A stretch of 64,000 nucleotides of DNA from positions 372,001 to 436,000 of the forward strand of contig JBBCHM010000001.1 of the NCBI GenBank assembly GCA_037200045.1. The letters are read 5' to 3'. The stretch's first letter is position 1; the number at the start of each line of letters is the position of its first letter. A program made the translations under genes and the position numbers. Source of the stretch: Rhizomicrobium sp. GTDB taxonomy: Bacteria; Pseudomonadota; Alphaproteobacteria; Micropepsales; Micropepsaceae. Below the pieces are notes generated by a model. It was not told where the DNA came from. It saw only the letters and a program-made list of their open reading frames with translations, and searched no databases. This document shows, piece by piece, positions 15,600-23,741 of the stretch.

Positions 15600-16991
15600 A
15601 TGACCCTCGAGCCGATCGCCGAAGCCTCGCTTCAACTGGTGCCGGAGGCCGCGCCGTCGAGCCTGCCCTGGCCGAGCCCGCGCGTCGCCTGGTACGCGGT
15701 GTTCGTGTTCTCGCTCACGCTGATGATCAACTTCCTCGATCGCGGGATCATCACGCTCCTGGTGCCGAGCATTAAGGCCGACCTGCATCTGACCGATTTC
15801 CAGATGAGCCTGCTGATGGGCTTCGCCTTCATCATGTTCTACGTGTTCCTCGGCCTGCCGGTGGCGCGCTATGCCGATATCGGCGTGCGGCGCACGATCA
15901 TCGGCGTCGGCATCGGGCTGTGGAGTCTCGCCACGGCGCTGTGCGGCCTCACCCACACCTTCTGGCAGTTCTTCGCGGCGCGCGTCGGCACCGGCGTCGG
16001 CGAATCCTGCAGCGGCCCGGCGACCTATTCGATGCTGTCGGACCTGTTTCCGCCGCAAAAGCTGCCGCGCGCCATCGCCGTGATGAGCTTCGGCTTCATG
16101 GCGGGCACCGGCCTGTCGCTCATCATCGGCGGCGCGATCGTGCATTTTCTCGAAAGCATGCCGCCGGTCACGCTGCCCGTCGTCGGAACGTTGAAGAGCT
16201 GGCAGATGGCGTTCCTGCTGGTCGGCCTGCCCGGCCTCGTCGTCTCGGCGCTTCTGTGGACCATTCCCGAGCCGGTGCGCCGCGGCCGCGCCATGAGCCA
16301 CGCCAAGCAGAGCCGACCCGCCTCCGTGCCGCTGACGACCGTCGCGAAATTCCTCTACGCCAATCGCTCCGTCTACGGAACGATGCTGCTGGGCCTCGCC
16401 TTCTCGACCACGCTCTCGATCGGCACGCTGAGCTGGGGGCCGGCGTTCTACGGCCGCACCTATGGCTGGTCGATGGGGCAGGTCGGCCTCATCACCGGTT
16501 TCGTGATCCTCTTGGTGTGGCCGCCGGGCGCGATGTTCGGAAGCTGGCTGGCCGAGCGCTGGGCGCGGCAGGGCCGGCACGACGCCAATCTGCGGGTCGC
16601 GCTGCTCACCATCTGCCTGCTCATTCCCGGACAGATCGCCTTTCCGCTCATGCCGCGGCCGGAATATGCCGTGGCGATCAGCGTGGTGAACGGCTTCATC
16701 GCGGCCTGGGTGCTCGGGCCGCAAAACGCCGCCATCCAGGTCGTGACGCCCAACGAGATGCGCAGCCAGTTCAGCGCGCTCGGCATTTTCATCATCAACG
16801 TGCTGGGCTATGGGCTCGGCCCCACCTTGATCGCCGTCCTGACCGAGCATGTCTTCGGCCACGAAGCCGATCTGCGCTATGCCATGTCGCTCGCCGCCGT
16901 GGTGTTGGGCCCGCTGGCCGCCTTCACGATCTGGCGCGGCCTCAAGCCCTATGGCGAGATGGTGGAGCGCGTGAGCAAGGACTGGGGCTGA
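15600..16991 (+). CDS. MFS transporter, Spinster-like
   Basis: 463 residues with twelve predicted membrane helices. The segment LTLMINFLDRGIITLLVPSI in helix 1, with its N-x-x-D-R core, followed by LPVARYADIGVRRTIIGVGI and ARVGTGVGESCSGPATYSM, is the pattern of the Spinster-like MFS group that is common in aromatic-degrading alphaproteobacteria. It is divergent from the other MFS gene and followed by a short-chain NAD(P)-binding gene. Two unlike MFS carriers side by side suggest uptake of two aromatic substrates, or uptake and export. Substrate is unknown. Confidence 0.85.
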   Translation: MTLEPIAEASLQLVPEAAPSSLPWPSPRVAWYAVFVFSLTLMINFLDRGIITLLVPSIKADLHLTDFQMSLLMGFAFIMFYVFLGLPVARYADIGVRRTIIGVGIGLWSLATALCGLTHTFWQFFAARVGTGVGESCSGPATYSMLSDLFPPQKLPRAIAVMSFGFMAGTGLSLIIGGAIVHFLESMPPVTLPVVGTLKSWQMAFLLVGLPGLVVSALLWTIPEPVRRGRAMSHAKQSRPASVPLTTVAKFLYANRSVYGTMLLGLAFSTTLSIGTLSWGPAFYGRTYGWSMGQVGLITGFVILLVWPPGAMFGSWLAERWARQGRHDANLRVALLTICLLIPGQIAFPLMPRPEYAVAISVVNGFIAAWVLGPQNAAIQVVTPNEMRSQFSALGIFIINVLGYGLGPTLIAVLTEHVFGHEADLRYAMSLAAVVLGPLAAFTIWRGLKPYGEMVERVSKDWG

Positions 16992-17095
16992 CCGATGGAA
17001 CAGCTTGCAGGAAAGACGGTCGCCGGCGGCGGTTCCCCTTGCGCCGCGCAATCCGGTATTCTCCAAAAAACGCAAACCCTGAAGGACGCTCGCAC

Positions 17096-17701
17096 ATGAA
17101 AGTCGCGCTCATCGGCGCCACCGGCAATATCGGCAGCAAGATCGCCGCCGAACTGCTTTCGCGTGGCCATTCCGTCACCGCCATCGCGCGCAACACCGAC
17201 AAGGCGCCGCCGGGCACGCAGGCGGTCCGCGCCGATGCCGCCGATCCGGCCGCCCTGGCCGCCGTGCTCAAGGGCCACGACGCCGTGGTCAGCTCCGCCC
17301 CCTTCGCGCCCGGCCTGTCGCCGGCGATCATCGAGGGCGTCAAGCGCTCCGGCGTGAAGCGCTACATCATGGTGGGCGGCGCCGGTTCGCTCGAAGTCGC
17401 GCCCGGCAAGCTGCTGAAGGATACGCTGACGCTCCCCGACGCGGTCCGGGCGATCCTCGACGAGGCGGCCCTGAACCTGAAGCGCCTGCGCGGCGAGACC
17501 GGCCTGGACTGGACGTTCTTCTCTCCGGCGGCCGAGATCGGCCCGGGCGAGCGGACCGGGAAGTTCCGCCTCGGCGGCGACCAGCTCATCACCGACGCGG
17601 CCGGCAAGAGCCGCATCTCCTATGACGACTACGCCATCGCGCTGGTCGACGAGCTGGAGCACCCGCGCCACATCCAGAAGCGCTTCACCATCGGCTACTA
17701 G
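17096..17701 (+). CDS. NAD(P)H-binding short-chain reductase-like protein
   Basis: 201 residues from the ATG preceded by GAAGGACG; the frame is open much further upstream but only inside the MFS gene on another frame. The Rossmann motif VALIGATGNIGSKIAAELL opens the protein, followed by ARNTDKAPP, an RADAADPAAL acid turn and RYIMVGGAGSLEVAPGKLL. This is the NAD(P)-binding atypical SDR family (PF13460-like, NmrA/YwnB-type). Such proteins are quinone or flavin reductases or stress proteins. Function here is not known. Confidence 0.8.
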   Translation: MKVALIGATGNIGSKIAAELLSRGHSVTAIARNTDKAPPGTQAVRADAADPAALAAVLKGHDAVVSSAPFAPGLSPAIIEGVKRSGVKRYIMVGGAGSLEVAPGKLLKDTLTLPDAVRAILDEAALNLKRLRGETGLDWTFFSPAAEIGPGERTGKFRLGGDQLITDAAGKSRISYDDYAIALVDELEHPRHIQKRFTIGY

Positions 17702-17733
17702 CCGGCTGGTCGGATTCGGCGACGCAAAAAAGG

Positions 17734-17814
17734 TGTCATGCCCCGCGAATGCGGGGCACCCAGTTGACGCCTGCGAGGTTTCACCTGGGTCCGCCGCATT
17801 CGCGGCGGATGACA
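17734..17814. repeat. TGTCAT...ATGACA intergenic palindromic repeat, copy 6
   Basis: Tips TGTCAT and ATGACA with the inner arms GCCCCGCGAATGCGGGGC and CCGCCGCATTCGCGGCGG. The element closes the aromatic island before the hopanoid locus. The ~165 bases that follow up to 17982 are C-rich and hold no gene I can support; the promoter of the hopanoid operon should be here. Confidence 0.85.
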
Positions 17815-17982
17815 CCGGGGGCGGAGCATTCCCCCATCCCCTTGCGGCAGGGTTTTGCGAATCCCGTCCCTTTCTGCTAACCCCGCCCCGTTCAACCCCC
17901 TCTTATTGCTGGACATTCTTCCGGGGTCTTGGCGGGAGGACCGCCTGCCTCCAAGATCGCCGGCCTTTGACGGATTGCGACG

Positions 17983-18879
17983 ATGACGGCACTCACATTC
18001 CCCGAGATCACTCCCACCGGCCCGGCCGTGGGCACCGGCCCGATCCGCTACGGCTCGGACGAGCATAAGCGCCTCTTCTGCAAGACGCTGCTCGATACCT
18101 TCAATCCCTACCGCCCCGCCGTGATCGACTGGCCGAAGCTCGACGACGCCGCGAAGAACCGCATCATCGCCCTGCCGATCTGGGACATCGCGGTGCAGAC
18201 CGAGAACCGCGCCGGCCTCAATGTCTGCACCTATGCGGAAGGCATCCCCGATCCGCTGCTGCGCAAGGCCGTGGAGCTGAACGGCTTCGAGGAGCGCCGC
18301 CACCGCTACGTCCTGTCGAACCTGGTCGAGGCCTATGGCATCAAGCTGGCGCCGGAGCCGGCCTATCCGCGCCCGAAGGATCCCGAATGGGCCTTCCTCG
18401 TCACCGGCTACAGCGAGTGCATCGACAGCTTCTTCGCCTTCGGGCTGTTCGAAACCGCCAAGTCGTCCGGCTTCTTCCCCGCCGAACTGGTCGACACCTT
18501 CGAGCCCGTGATCCAGGAAGAGGGCCGCCACATCCTGTTCTTCGTCAACTGGATGGCCTGGCACCGCCGCAACATGCCGCTTTGGCGCCGGCCCTGGTTC
18601 GAGCTCAGGGTGCTCGCGGTCTGGATCTTCCTCGTCTATGAGCGCATCGGCATCGCGTCGGACGTCTCCAACGGCCAGCAGGACAACAACTTCACCGTCA
18701 ACGGCGCCAGCCAGCTCGGCGGCGACGACATCGACGTGTTCAAGCTGATGGACACCTGCCTCGCCGAGAACGACCGCCGCCTCGGCGGCTACGACCAGCG
18801 CCTGAAGCGCCCGCGCTTCGTGCCCTTCATGATCCGCACCTTCCGCCGTTTCGTCGGACCCAAGCGCGCCGCAGCCTGA
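17983..18879 (+). CDS. Ferritin-like di-iron protein of the hopanoid operon
   Basis: 298 residues. A complete set of carboxylate-bridged di-iron ligands is visible in two helix pairs: E74 (VQTENRAG), E104 and H107 (GFEERRHRY), E145 (YSECID), E180 and H183 (QEEGRHILF). The second ExxH lies in a hydrophobic helix, and a long hydrophobic stretch (LRVLAVWIFLVYERIGIA) suggests membrane association. It is followed eight bases later by hpnL, so it is the first gene of the hopanoid operon. Family proteins are oxidases, desaturases or hydroxylases. A lipid-modifying oxygenase acting on hopanoids or their precursors is a fair hypothesis, not a known function. Confidence 0.78.
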   Translation: MTALTFPEITPTGPAVGTGPIRYGSDEHKRLFCKTLLDTFNPYRPAVIDWPKLDDAAKNRIIALPIWDIAVQTENRAGLNVCTYAEGIPDPLLRKAVELNGFEERRHRYVLSNLVEAYGIKLAPEPAYPRPKDPEWAFLVTGYSECIDSFFAFGLFETAKSSGFFPAELVDTFEPVIQEEGRHILFFVNWMAWHRRNMPLWRRPWFELRVLAVWIFLVYERIGIASDVSNGQQDNNFTVNGASQLGGDDIDVFKLMDTCLAENDRRLGGYDQRLKRPRFVPFMIRTFRRFVGPKRAAA

Positions 18880-18887
18880 AAGAGCCC

Positions 18888-19859
18888 ATGAAAATCGGTG
18901 TCATCCTCGCCGCGCTGGTCGGGCTCGCGCTGTTCGTCTGGCTCCTGCTCCATATCGGCGTGGCGGAGGTGTTCCACACCGTCATGGCCATCGGCCTTGG
19001 CGGCTTCGTGCTGTACTGCGCCGCCGGAACGGTGGTCGTGGCGCTGCTCGGCACCGCCTGGGCCGCGCTGATCCCGCACGGGCATCCGCGCGACGCGCTC
19101 ACCTACATCCTCGCCCGCCAGACCCGCGACAGCGCCGGCGACATCCTGCCGTTCTCGCAGCTCGGCGGCATCGTGATCGGCGCCCGCGCCGTGATCCTGC
19201 GCGGCGTGGCGCCCTCGCTGGCCTTCGCCTCCGCCATCACCGACGTCACCACCGAACTCATGGCGCAGATCGTCTTCGTGCTGATCGGCATCGCGCTGTG
19301 CATCGAACAATTGCGCGGCTCCGCGACCACGGCGCCCTATGTCGACGGCCTGATCCTCGGCACGCTGCTGCTCGTTCCCGGCATCGTCGCCTTCGTCGTG
19401 CTGCAGCAGCGCGGCAGCCAGCTCGCCCGCACCCTCGCCGGCCGCTTCCTCCCCGCCGCCATCGAGCACACCGCCGCCTTCTCCGACCAGATGCGCGCGA
19501 TGTACGATTCCAAGACGCGGCTGGCCGCCTCTTCCACCATCCATCTGCTCTCCTGGGTGGCCAGCGCCGGGCTGGTCTGGCTGAGCGTGCGGCTGATCGG
19601 CGCCCGCATCGATTTCTTCTCCTGCATCGCCATCGAGGCGCTGCTCGCCGCGCTGCGCAGCGCCACCGTCTTCATCCCCGCCGCCATCGGCGTGCAGGAG
19701 GCCGGCTATGCCGCGCTGATGCCGCTGTTCGGCCTCGGCCCCGAGATCGGCCTCGCCGTCTCGCTCTTGAAGCGCGCCCGCGACATCGTGATCGGCGTGC
19801 CGGTGCTGCTCGCCTGGCAGGCCTTCGAGGGCCGCCGCGCGCTGGCGAGCGAGGGCTGA
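18888..19859 (+). CDS. hpnL: HpnL-like integral membrane protein (LPG synthase/flippase-related)
   Basis: 323 residues with about eight hydrophobic segments. The pattern of the lysylphosphatidylglycerol synthase transmembrane family is present: QTRDSAGDILPFSQLGGIVIGARAV and the late RSATVFIPAAIGVQEAGYAALM. This is the HpnL type found in hopanoid loci, believed to move or sort hopanoids or lipids across the inner membrane. Its TGA overlaps the ATG of hpnA (ATGA type), so the two genes are translationally coupled. Confidence 0.83.
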   Translation: MKIGVILAALVGLALFVWLLLHIGVAEVFHTVMAIGLGGFVLYCAAGTVVVALLGTAWAALIPHGHPRDALTYILARQTRDSAGDILPFSQLGGIVIGARAVILRGVAPSLAFASAITDVTTELMAQIVFVLIGIALCIEQLRGSATTAPYVDGLILGTLLLVPGIVAFVVLQQRGSQLARTLAGRFLPAAIEHTAAFSDQMRAMYDSKTRLAASSTIHLLSWVASAGLVWLSVRLIGARIDFFSCIAIEALLAALRSATVFIPAAIGVQEAGYAALMPLFGLGPEIGLAVSLLKRARDIVIGVPVLLAWQAFEGRRALASEG

Positions 19860-20848
19860 TGGGCGACAAGGTCCTCGTCACCGGCGCTTCCGGTTTCGTC
19901 GGCTCGGCGATCGCGCGGGCGCTCGGCCGGCGCGGCGACGACGTGCGCGTGCTGATGCGCGCGACCAGCGTGCGCACCAATATCGAAGGCGAGGAATTCG
20001 AGGTCGCCGAGGGCGATATGCTCGACCGCCGCTCGATGATCGAGGCGATGGACGGCGTGCGCCACGTCTTCCACGTCGCCGCCGATTACCGGCTCTGGGC
20101 GCCCGATCCGGAGGAGATCGTGCGCAACAATCTCGAAGGCACCCGCGTGGTGATGGACGCGGCCCGCGCCACCGGCGTCGAGCGCATCGTCTACACCTCG
20201 TCGGTCGCGGCGCTGAAGCCGGTGGCCGGCATCGCGGTCGACGAGACCTCGCGCCACAGCGAACGGACCGTCATCGGCGCCTACAAGAAATCCAAGCTCG
20301 TGGCCGAGCGGCTGGTCGAGCGCATGGCCGGCGAGGGGCTTCCCGCCGTGATCGTCAGCCCGTCCACGCCCATCGGTCCGCGCGACGTCAAGCCGACGCC
20401 GACCGGGCGCATCATCGTGCAGGCGGCCAATGGCGGCATGCCGGCCTATGTCGATACCGGGCTCAATCTCGTGCATGTCGACGACGTGGCCGAGGGCCAT
20501 CTGCTCGCGCTGGAAAAGGGTCGCATCGGCGAGAACTACATTTTGGGCGGCGAGGATGTGCGGCTGAGGGACATGCTGCTGGCGATCTGCGAGGCGGTCG
20601 GCCGCAAGCCGCCGCGCATCCGGCTGCCCCGCGCGCCGCTCTATCCGCTGGCCTGGTGCTCGGAGGCCATCGCGCGCACCACCGGCAAGGAGCCGATGCT
20701 CACGGTCGATGCGCTGAACATGTCGAAATATCACATGTTCTTTTCCTCGAAGAAGGCGCGCGACGAGCTCGGTTTCACCGCGCGGCCCTATCGAGGCGCC
20801 ATCGAGGACGCGGTCGCCTGGTTCCGCCAAGCCGGCTATATAAAATGA
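19859..20848 (+). CDS. hpnA: Hopanoid-associated sugar epimerase HpnA
   Basis: 329 residues. An extended short-chain dehydrogenase: VLVTGASGFVGSAIARAL for NAD binding, HVAADYRLWAPDPEEI, and the catalytic Y-x3-K in GAYKKSKLVAE, preceded by YTSSVAALKP. The segment VHVDDVAEGHLLALEKGRIGENYILGG is typical of HpnA. It is thought to act on a nucleotide sugar used for hopanoid head groups. Gene order hpnL-hpnA-hpnB supports the name. The last codons (GGCTATATAAAATGA) are followed at once by a near copy, CCGGCTACATCAAATGA, which also spells GYIK-stop in another frame. Confidence 0.9.
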   Translation: MGDKVLVTGASGFVGSAIARALGRRGDDVRVLMRATSVRTNIEGEEFEVAEGDMLDRRSMIEAMDGVRHVFHVAADYRLWAPDPEEIVRNNLEGTRVVMDAARATGVERIVYTSSVAALKPVAGIAVDETSRHSERTVIGAYKKSKLVAERLVERMAGEGLPAVIVSPSTPIGPRDVKPTPTGRIIVQAANGGMPAYVDTGLNLVHVDDVAEGHLLALEKGRIGENYILGGEDVRLRDMLLAICEAVGRKPPRIRLPRAPLYPLAWCSEAIARTTGKEPMLTVDALNMSKYHMFFSSKKARDELGFTARPYRGAIEDAVAWFRQAGYIK

Positions 20849-20861
20849 CCGGCTACATCAA

Positions 20862-22010
20862 ATGATCGGGCTTCTCGCTCTCGTTCCCGTCGCGGTCTGG
20901 CTCTATCTTCTCGCCGGCCGAGGCATGTTCTGGGTGATGGCCGAGCGCGACGACGTGGGTGAGGATAAGGAAGGGGGCGATCCGCCGCCGCCCGCATCCT
21001 GGCCGTCCGTCGTCGCGGTCGTGCCCGCCCGCAACGAGGCGGATGTGATCGCGCGCAGCATCGGCAGTCTGCTGGCGCAGGATTATGCCGGCGCGTTCCG
21101 CATCGTGCTGATCGACGACCAGAGCGGCGACGGCACCGGCGATGCCGCGCGCAAGCTCGACGCGACCGGCCGGCTCGAAGTCCTCGCCGGCTCGCCGCGG
21201 CCGGCCGGCTGGGCCGGCAAGGTCTGGGCGATGAAGCAGGGCGTCGAACGCGCCGGCGCGCCGGATTACATCTGGTTCACCGATGCCGATATCGATCACC
21301 GGCCGGAGAATCTGCGCAAGCTCGTCGCCCGCGCCGAAGCCGGCACGCTGGTCCTCGCCTCGCTGATGGTGAAACTGCACTGCAAGAGCTGGGTGGAGGC
21401 TTACCTGATCCCCGCCTTCGTGTTCTTCTTCGACATGCTTTATCCGTTCCGCTGGGTGAACGATCCGAGACGCAAGACCGCCGCCGCCGCCGGCGGTTGC
21501 ATGCTCGCCCGCCGCGACGCGCTGGAGCGGGCCGGCGGCATCGCCGCCATTCGCGGCGAGATCATCGACGATTGCGCGCTCGGCCGCGCGATGAAGGCCC
21601 AAGGCCCGATCTGGCTCGGCCTCACCGAGCGCGCCGCTTCGATCCGCCCCTATGCCGGCCTGCCCGAGATCCGCCGCATGGTGGCGCGCTCGGCCTACAC
21701 CCAGCTCGGCTATTCGCCGCTCAACCTCGTCGGCACGCTCTTTGGCATGCTTGTCGTCTACGCCGCGGCGCCCCTGCTTGCCATCTTCGCCGGCGATTCG
21801 GCCCAGTCCTCCGGCATCCTCGCCTGGGCGGCGATGACGCTGTCGTTCCAGCCGATCGCGAAATTCTATCGCGTCTCGCCGCTCTGGGGCCTTGTCCTGC
21901 CGCTGATCGGCTTCGTCTATGCGCTCTTCACGCTCGATTCCGCGGTCCAGCACTGGCGCGGCCGCGGCGGCATGTGGAAGGGCAGGGCGCAAGCCCTGGG
22001 GCAGTCATGA
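20862..22010 (+). CDS. hpnB: Hopanoid-associated glycosyltransferase HpnB (GT2)
   Basis: 382 residues. An N-terminal membrane segment is followed by a GT-A fold: VVAVVPARNEADVIARSIGS, LIDDQSGDGTG, WFTDADIDHRPEN (the metal-binding D-x-D) and EIIDDCALGRAMK with the general base region. C-terminal hydrophobic segments (LFGMLVVYAAAPLLAIFA, LWGLVLPLIGFVYALF) anchor it in the inner membrane. It starts inside the short GYIK duplication after hpnA. Proposed to transfer a sugar in hopanoid head-group assembly. Confidence 0.88.
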   Translation: MIGLLALVPVAVWLYLLAGRGMFWVMAERDDVGEDKEGGDPPPPASWPSVVAVVPARNEADVIARSIGSLLAQDYAGAFRIVLIDDQSGDGTGDAARKLDATGRLEVLAGSPRPAGWAGKVWAMKQGVERAGAPDYIWFTDADIDHRPENLRKLVARAEAGTLVLASLMVKLHCKSWVEAYLIPAFVFFFDMLYPFRWVNDPRRKTAAAAGGCMLARRDALERAGGIAAIRGEIIDDCALGRAMKAQGPIWLGLTERAASIRPYAGLPEIRRMVARSAYTQLGYSPLNLVGTLFGMLVVYAAAPLLAIFAGDSAQSSGILAWAAMTLSFQPIAKFYRVSPLWGLVLPLIGFVYALFTLDSAVQHWRGRGGMWKGRAQALGQS

Positions 22011-22017
22011 AGGGAAC

Positions 22018-22902
22018 ATGGGCGTGAGCGCCGCCGCCGATCTCGCCTCCGGCAAGGGCGACAAGGACGAGAACTTCCCCGTCGCCTCGGTGCTGATCGC
22101 CAAGCAGCATCGCCCCGCGATCCTCGCCTTCTACCGCTTCGCCCGCGCCGGCGACGATGTCGCCGATCACCCGTCCGCCGCCGCCGCCGACAAGCTCGCA
22201 CTGCTCGAGACGATGCGCGCCACGCTCACCGGCGAAAGCGATGCCTCGCCGGAAGGTGTCGCGCTGCGCCGCGTGCTCGCCGAGCGGCGGCTCACCAACC
22301 AGCACGCCCTCGATCTGCTCGAAGCCTTCCGCCGCGACGTCACCAAGCTGCGTTACGCCAATTGGGACGAGCTGATGGACTATTGCCGCTATTCGGCGAT
22401 GCCGGTCGGCCGCTTCGTGCTCGACGTGCATGGCGAAAGCCGCGCCACCTGGCCGGCCAATGACGCGCTGTGCGCCGCGCTCCAGGTGATCAACCACCTC
22501 CAGGACTGCGCCAAGGATTACCGCGAGATCGGCCGCGTCTATCTGCCCCTCGATCTTCTGGAACAGCAAAGCCTTTCCGTCGCCGTCCTGGCCGAGCCCA
22601 AGGCGCCGCCGCCATTGCGCGTCGTCCTGACGGAGCTGGCCCTGCGCACCCAGCGTCTGCTGGGCGCCGCGCGCCCATTCGCCGCCCAGATCGTGGACCG
22701 CCGCCTTTCGCTGGAAGTCAGCGTCATCCAGACCCTGGCGGAGGACCTTACCGCCCGCCTCCGCGTCCGCGATCCCTTGAGCGAGCGCGTCCACCACCGC
22801 CGGGGCGAGATGCCCGGCCTCCTGCTGCGCGCCGTCGCCCGGTTTGCCTCCGCCCGGCTTCGTCCTAAAAGGGGCGGCGTCGAAGCCAAGACCGTTCCAT
22901 GA
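22018..22902 (+). CDS. hpnC: Squalene synthase HpnC (hydroxysqualene synthesis/rearrangement)
   Basis: 294 residues. A trans-isoprenyl diphosphate synthase fold: FYRFARAGDDVADHPS carries the first aspartate-rich motif and VINHLQDCAKDYREIGRVYLP the second. In the HpnCDE pathway, HpnD makes presqualene diphosphate from two farnesyl diphosphates, HpnC converts it to hydroxysqualene and HpnE reduces that to squalene. The ATG at 22018 lies seven bases after hpnB stop with GAAGGGAAC upstream. Its stop overlaps hpnD by four bases (ATGA). Confidence 0.9.
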   Translation: MGVSAAADLASGKGDKDENFPVASVLIAKQHRPAILAFYRFARAGDDVADHPSAAAADKLALLETMRATLTGESDASPEGVALRRVLAERRLTNQHALDLLEAFRRDVTKLRYANWDELMDYCRYSAMPVGRFVLDVHGESRATWPANDALCAALQVINHLQDCAKDYREIGRVYLPLDLLEQQSLSVAVLAEPKAPPPLRVVLTELALRTQRLLGAARPFAAQIVDRRLSLEVSVIQTLAEDLTARLRVRDPLSERVHHRRGEMPGLLLRAVARFASARLRPKRGGVEAKTVP

Positions 22903-23741
22903 GCACCGCAGAACCCGTCATCGCCGCCGCCCAGCAGAAGGCGTCGAACAGCTCCTTCTATTCCGCCATGCGGCTGATGCCGAAGGCCGAGCGCGAGGCG
23001 ATGTTCGCGATCTACGGCTTCTGCCGCATGGTCGACGACATCGCCGATGACGGCGTCGGCACGCGGGCGGAGCGCGCCGAACAGCTCACGCAATGGCGGG
23101 TCGATCTCGACGATCTCTATGCCGGCCATCCGCCCGCGCGCGTCCGGTTCCTCGCCGAGCATGTCGCGCGCTACGGCCTGCGCAAGGCCGATTTCCTCAC
23201 CGTGATCGACGGCATGGACATGGACGTGGCGCAGGACATCGTCGCGCCCGATCTCGCGACCCTCGATCTCTACTGCGAGCGCGTCGCCAGTGCCGTCGGC
23301 CGGCTGTCGATCAAGGTGTTCGGCATGGAAGAGGGCCCCGGCGACGAACTCGCGCATCATCTGGGCCGCGCGCTGCAGCTTACCAACATCCTGCGCGACA
23401 TCGACGAGGATGCCGGCATCGGCCGGCTCTATCTGCCGCGCGAATATCTGGCGGAGGCCGGCATCGCCGCGACCGAGCCGAAGGCGATCATCGCCGATCC
23501 GCGCATCGACACGGTCTGCAAGCTGGTCGCGCGCGACGCGCACAAATTCTACGACGGCTCGGCCGCGGTGCTCGCGAAGAAGCCCAAGGGCCGCATCGGC
23601 ACGCCGCGCCTGATGGGCGCGGTCTACGAAGAGATCCTGCGCCAGACCGAAGCGGTCGGCTGGGCGCCGCCGCGTATCCGTGTGTCTCTCTCCAAGCCGA
23701 AACTGCTCGCCATCGTGTTGCGCCACGGATTGTTCGGATGA
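22899..23741 (+). CDS. hpnD: Presqualene diphosphate synthase HpnD
   Basis: 280 residues, phytoene/squalene synthase family. Motifs include SFYSAMRLMPKAEREAMFAI, the first aspartate-rich site YGFCRMVDDIADD, VASAVGRLSIKVFG and the second site LTNILRDIDEDAGIGRLYLP. It condenses two farnesyl diphosphates to presqualene diphosphate. It overlaps hpnC upstream and hpnE downstream by four bases each, so hpnC-D-E are a tightly coupled unit. Confidence 0.93.
   Translation: MSTAEPVIAAAQQKASNSSFYSAMRLMPKAEREAMFAIYGFCRMVDDIADDGVGTRAERAEQLTQWRVDLDDLYAGHPPARVRFLAEHVARYGLRKADFLTVIDGMDMDVAQDIVAPDLATLDLYCERVASAVGRLSIKVFGMEEGPGDELAHHLGRALQLTNILRDIDEDAGIGRLYLPREYLAEAGIAATEPKAIIADPRIDTVCKLVARDAHKFYDGSAAVLAKKPKGRIGTPRLMGAVYEEILRQTEAVGWAPPRIRVSLSKPKLLAIVLRHGLFG

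Noticed and set aside
14052-17075. A 1007-residue open frame on the minus strand
   Set aside because: Only the distal 452 residues are an MFS transporter. The proximal part lies antisense to the second MFS gene and is a low-complexity R/H/D-rich shadow of high-GC coding DNA.
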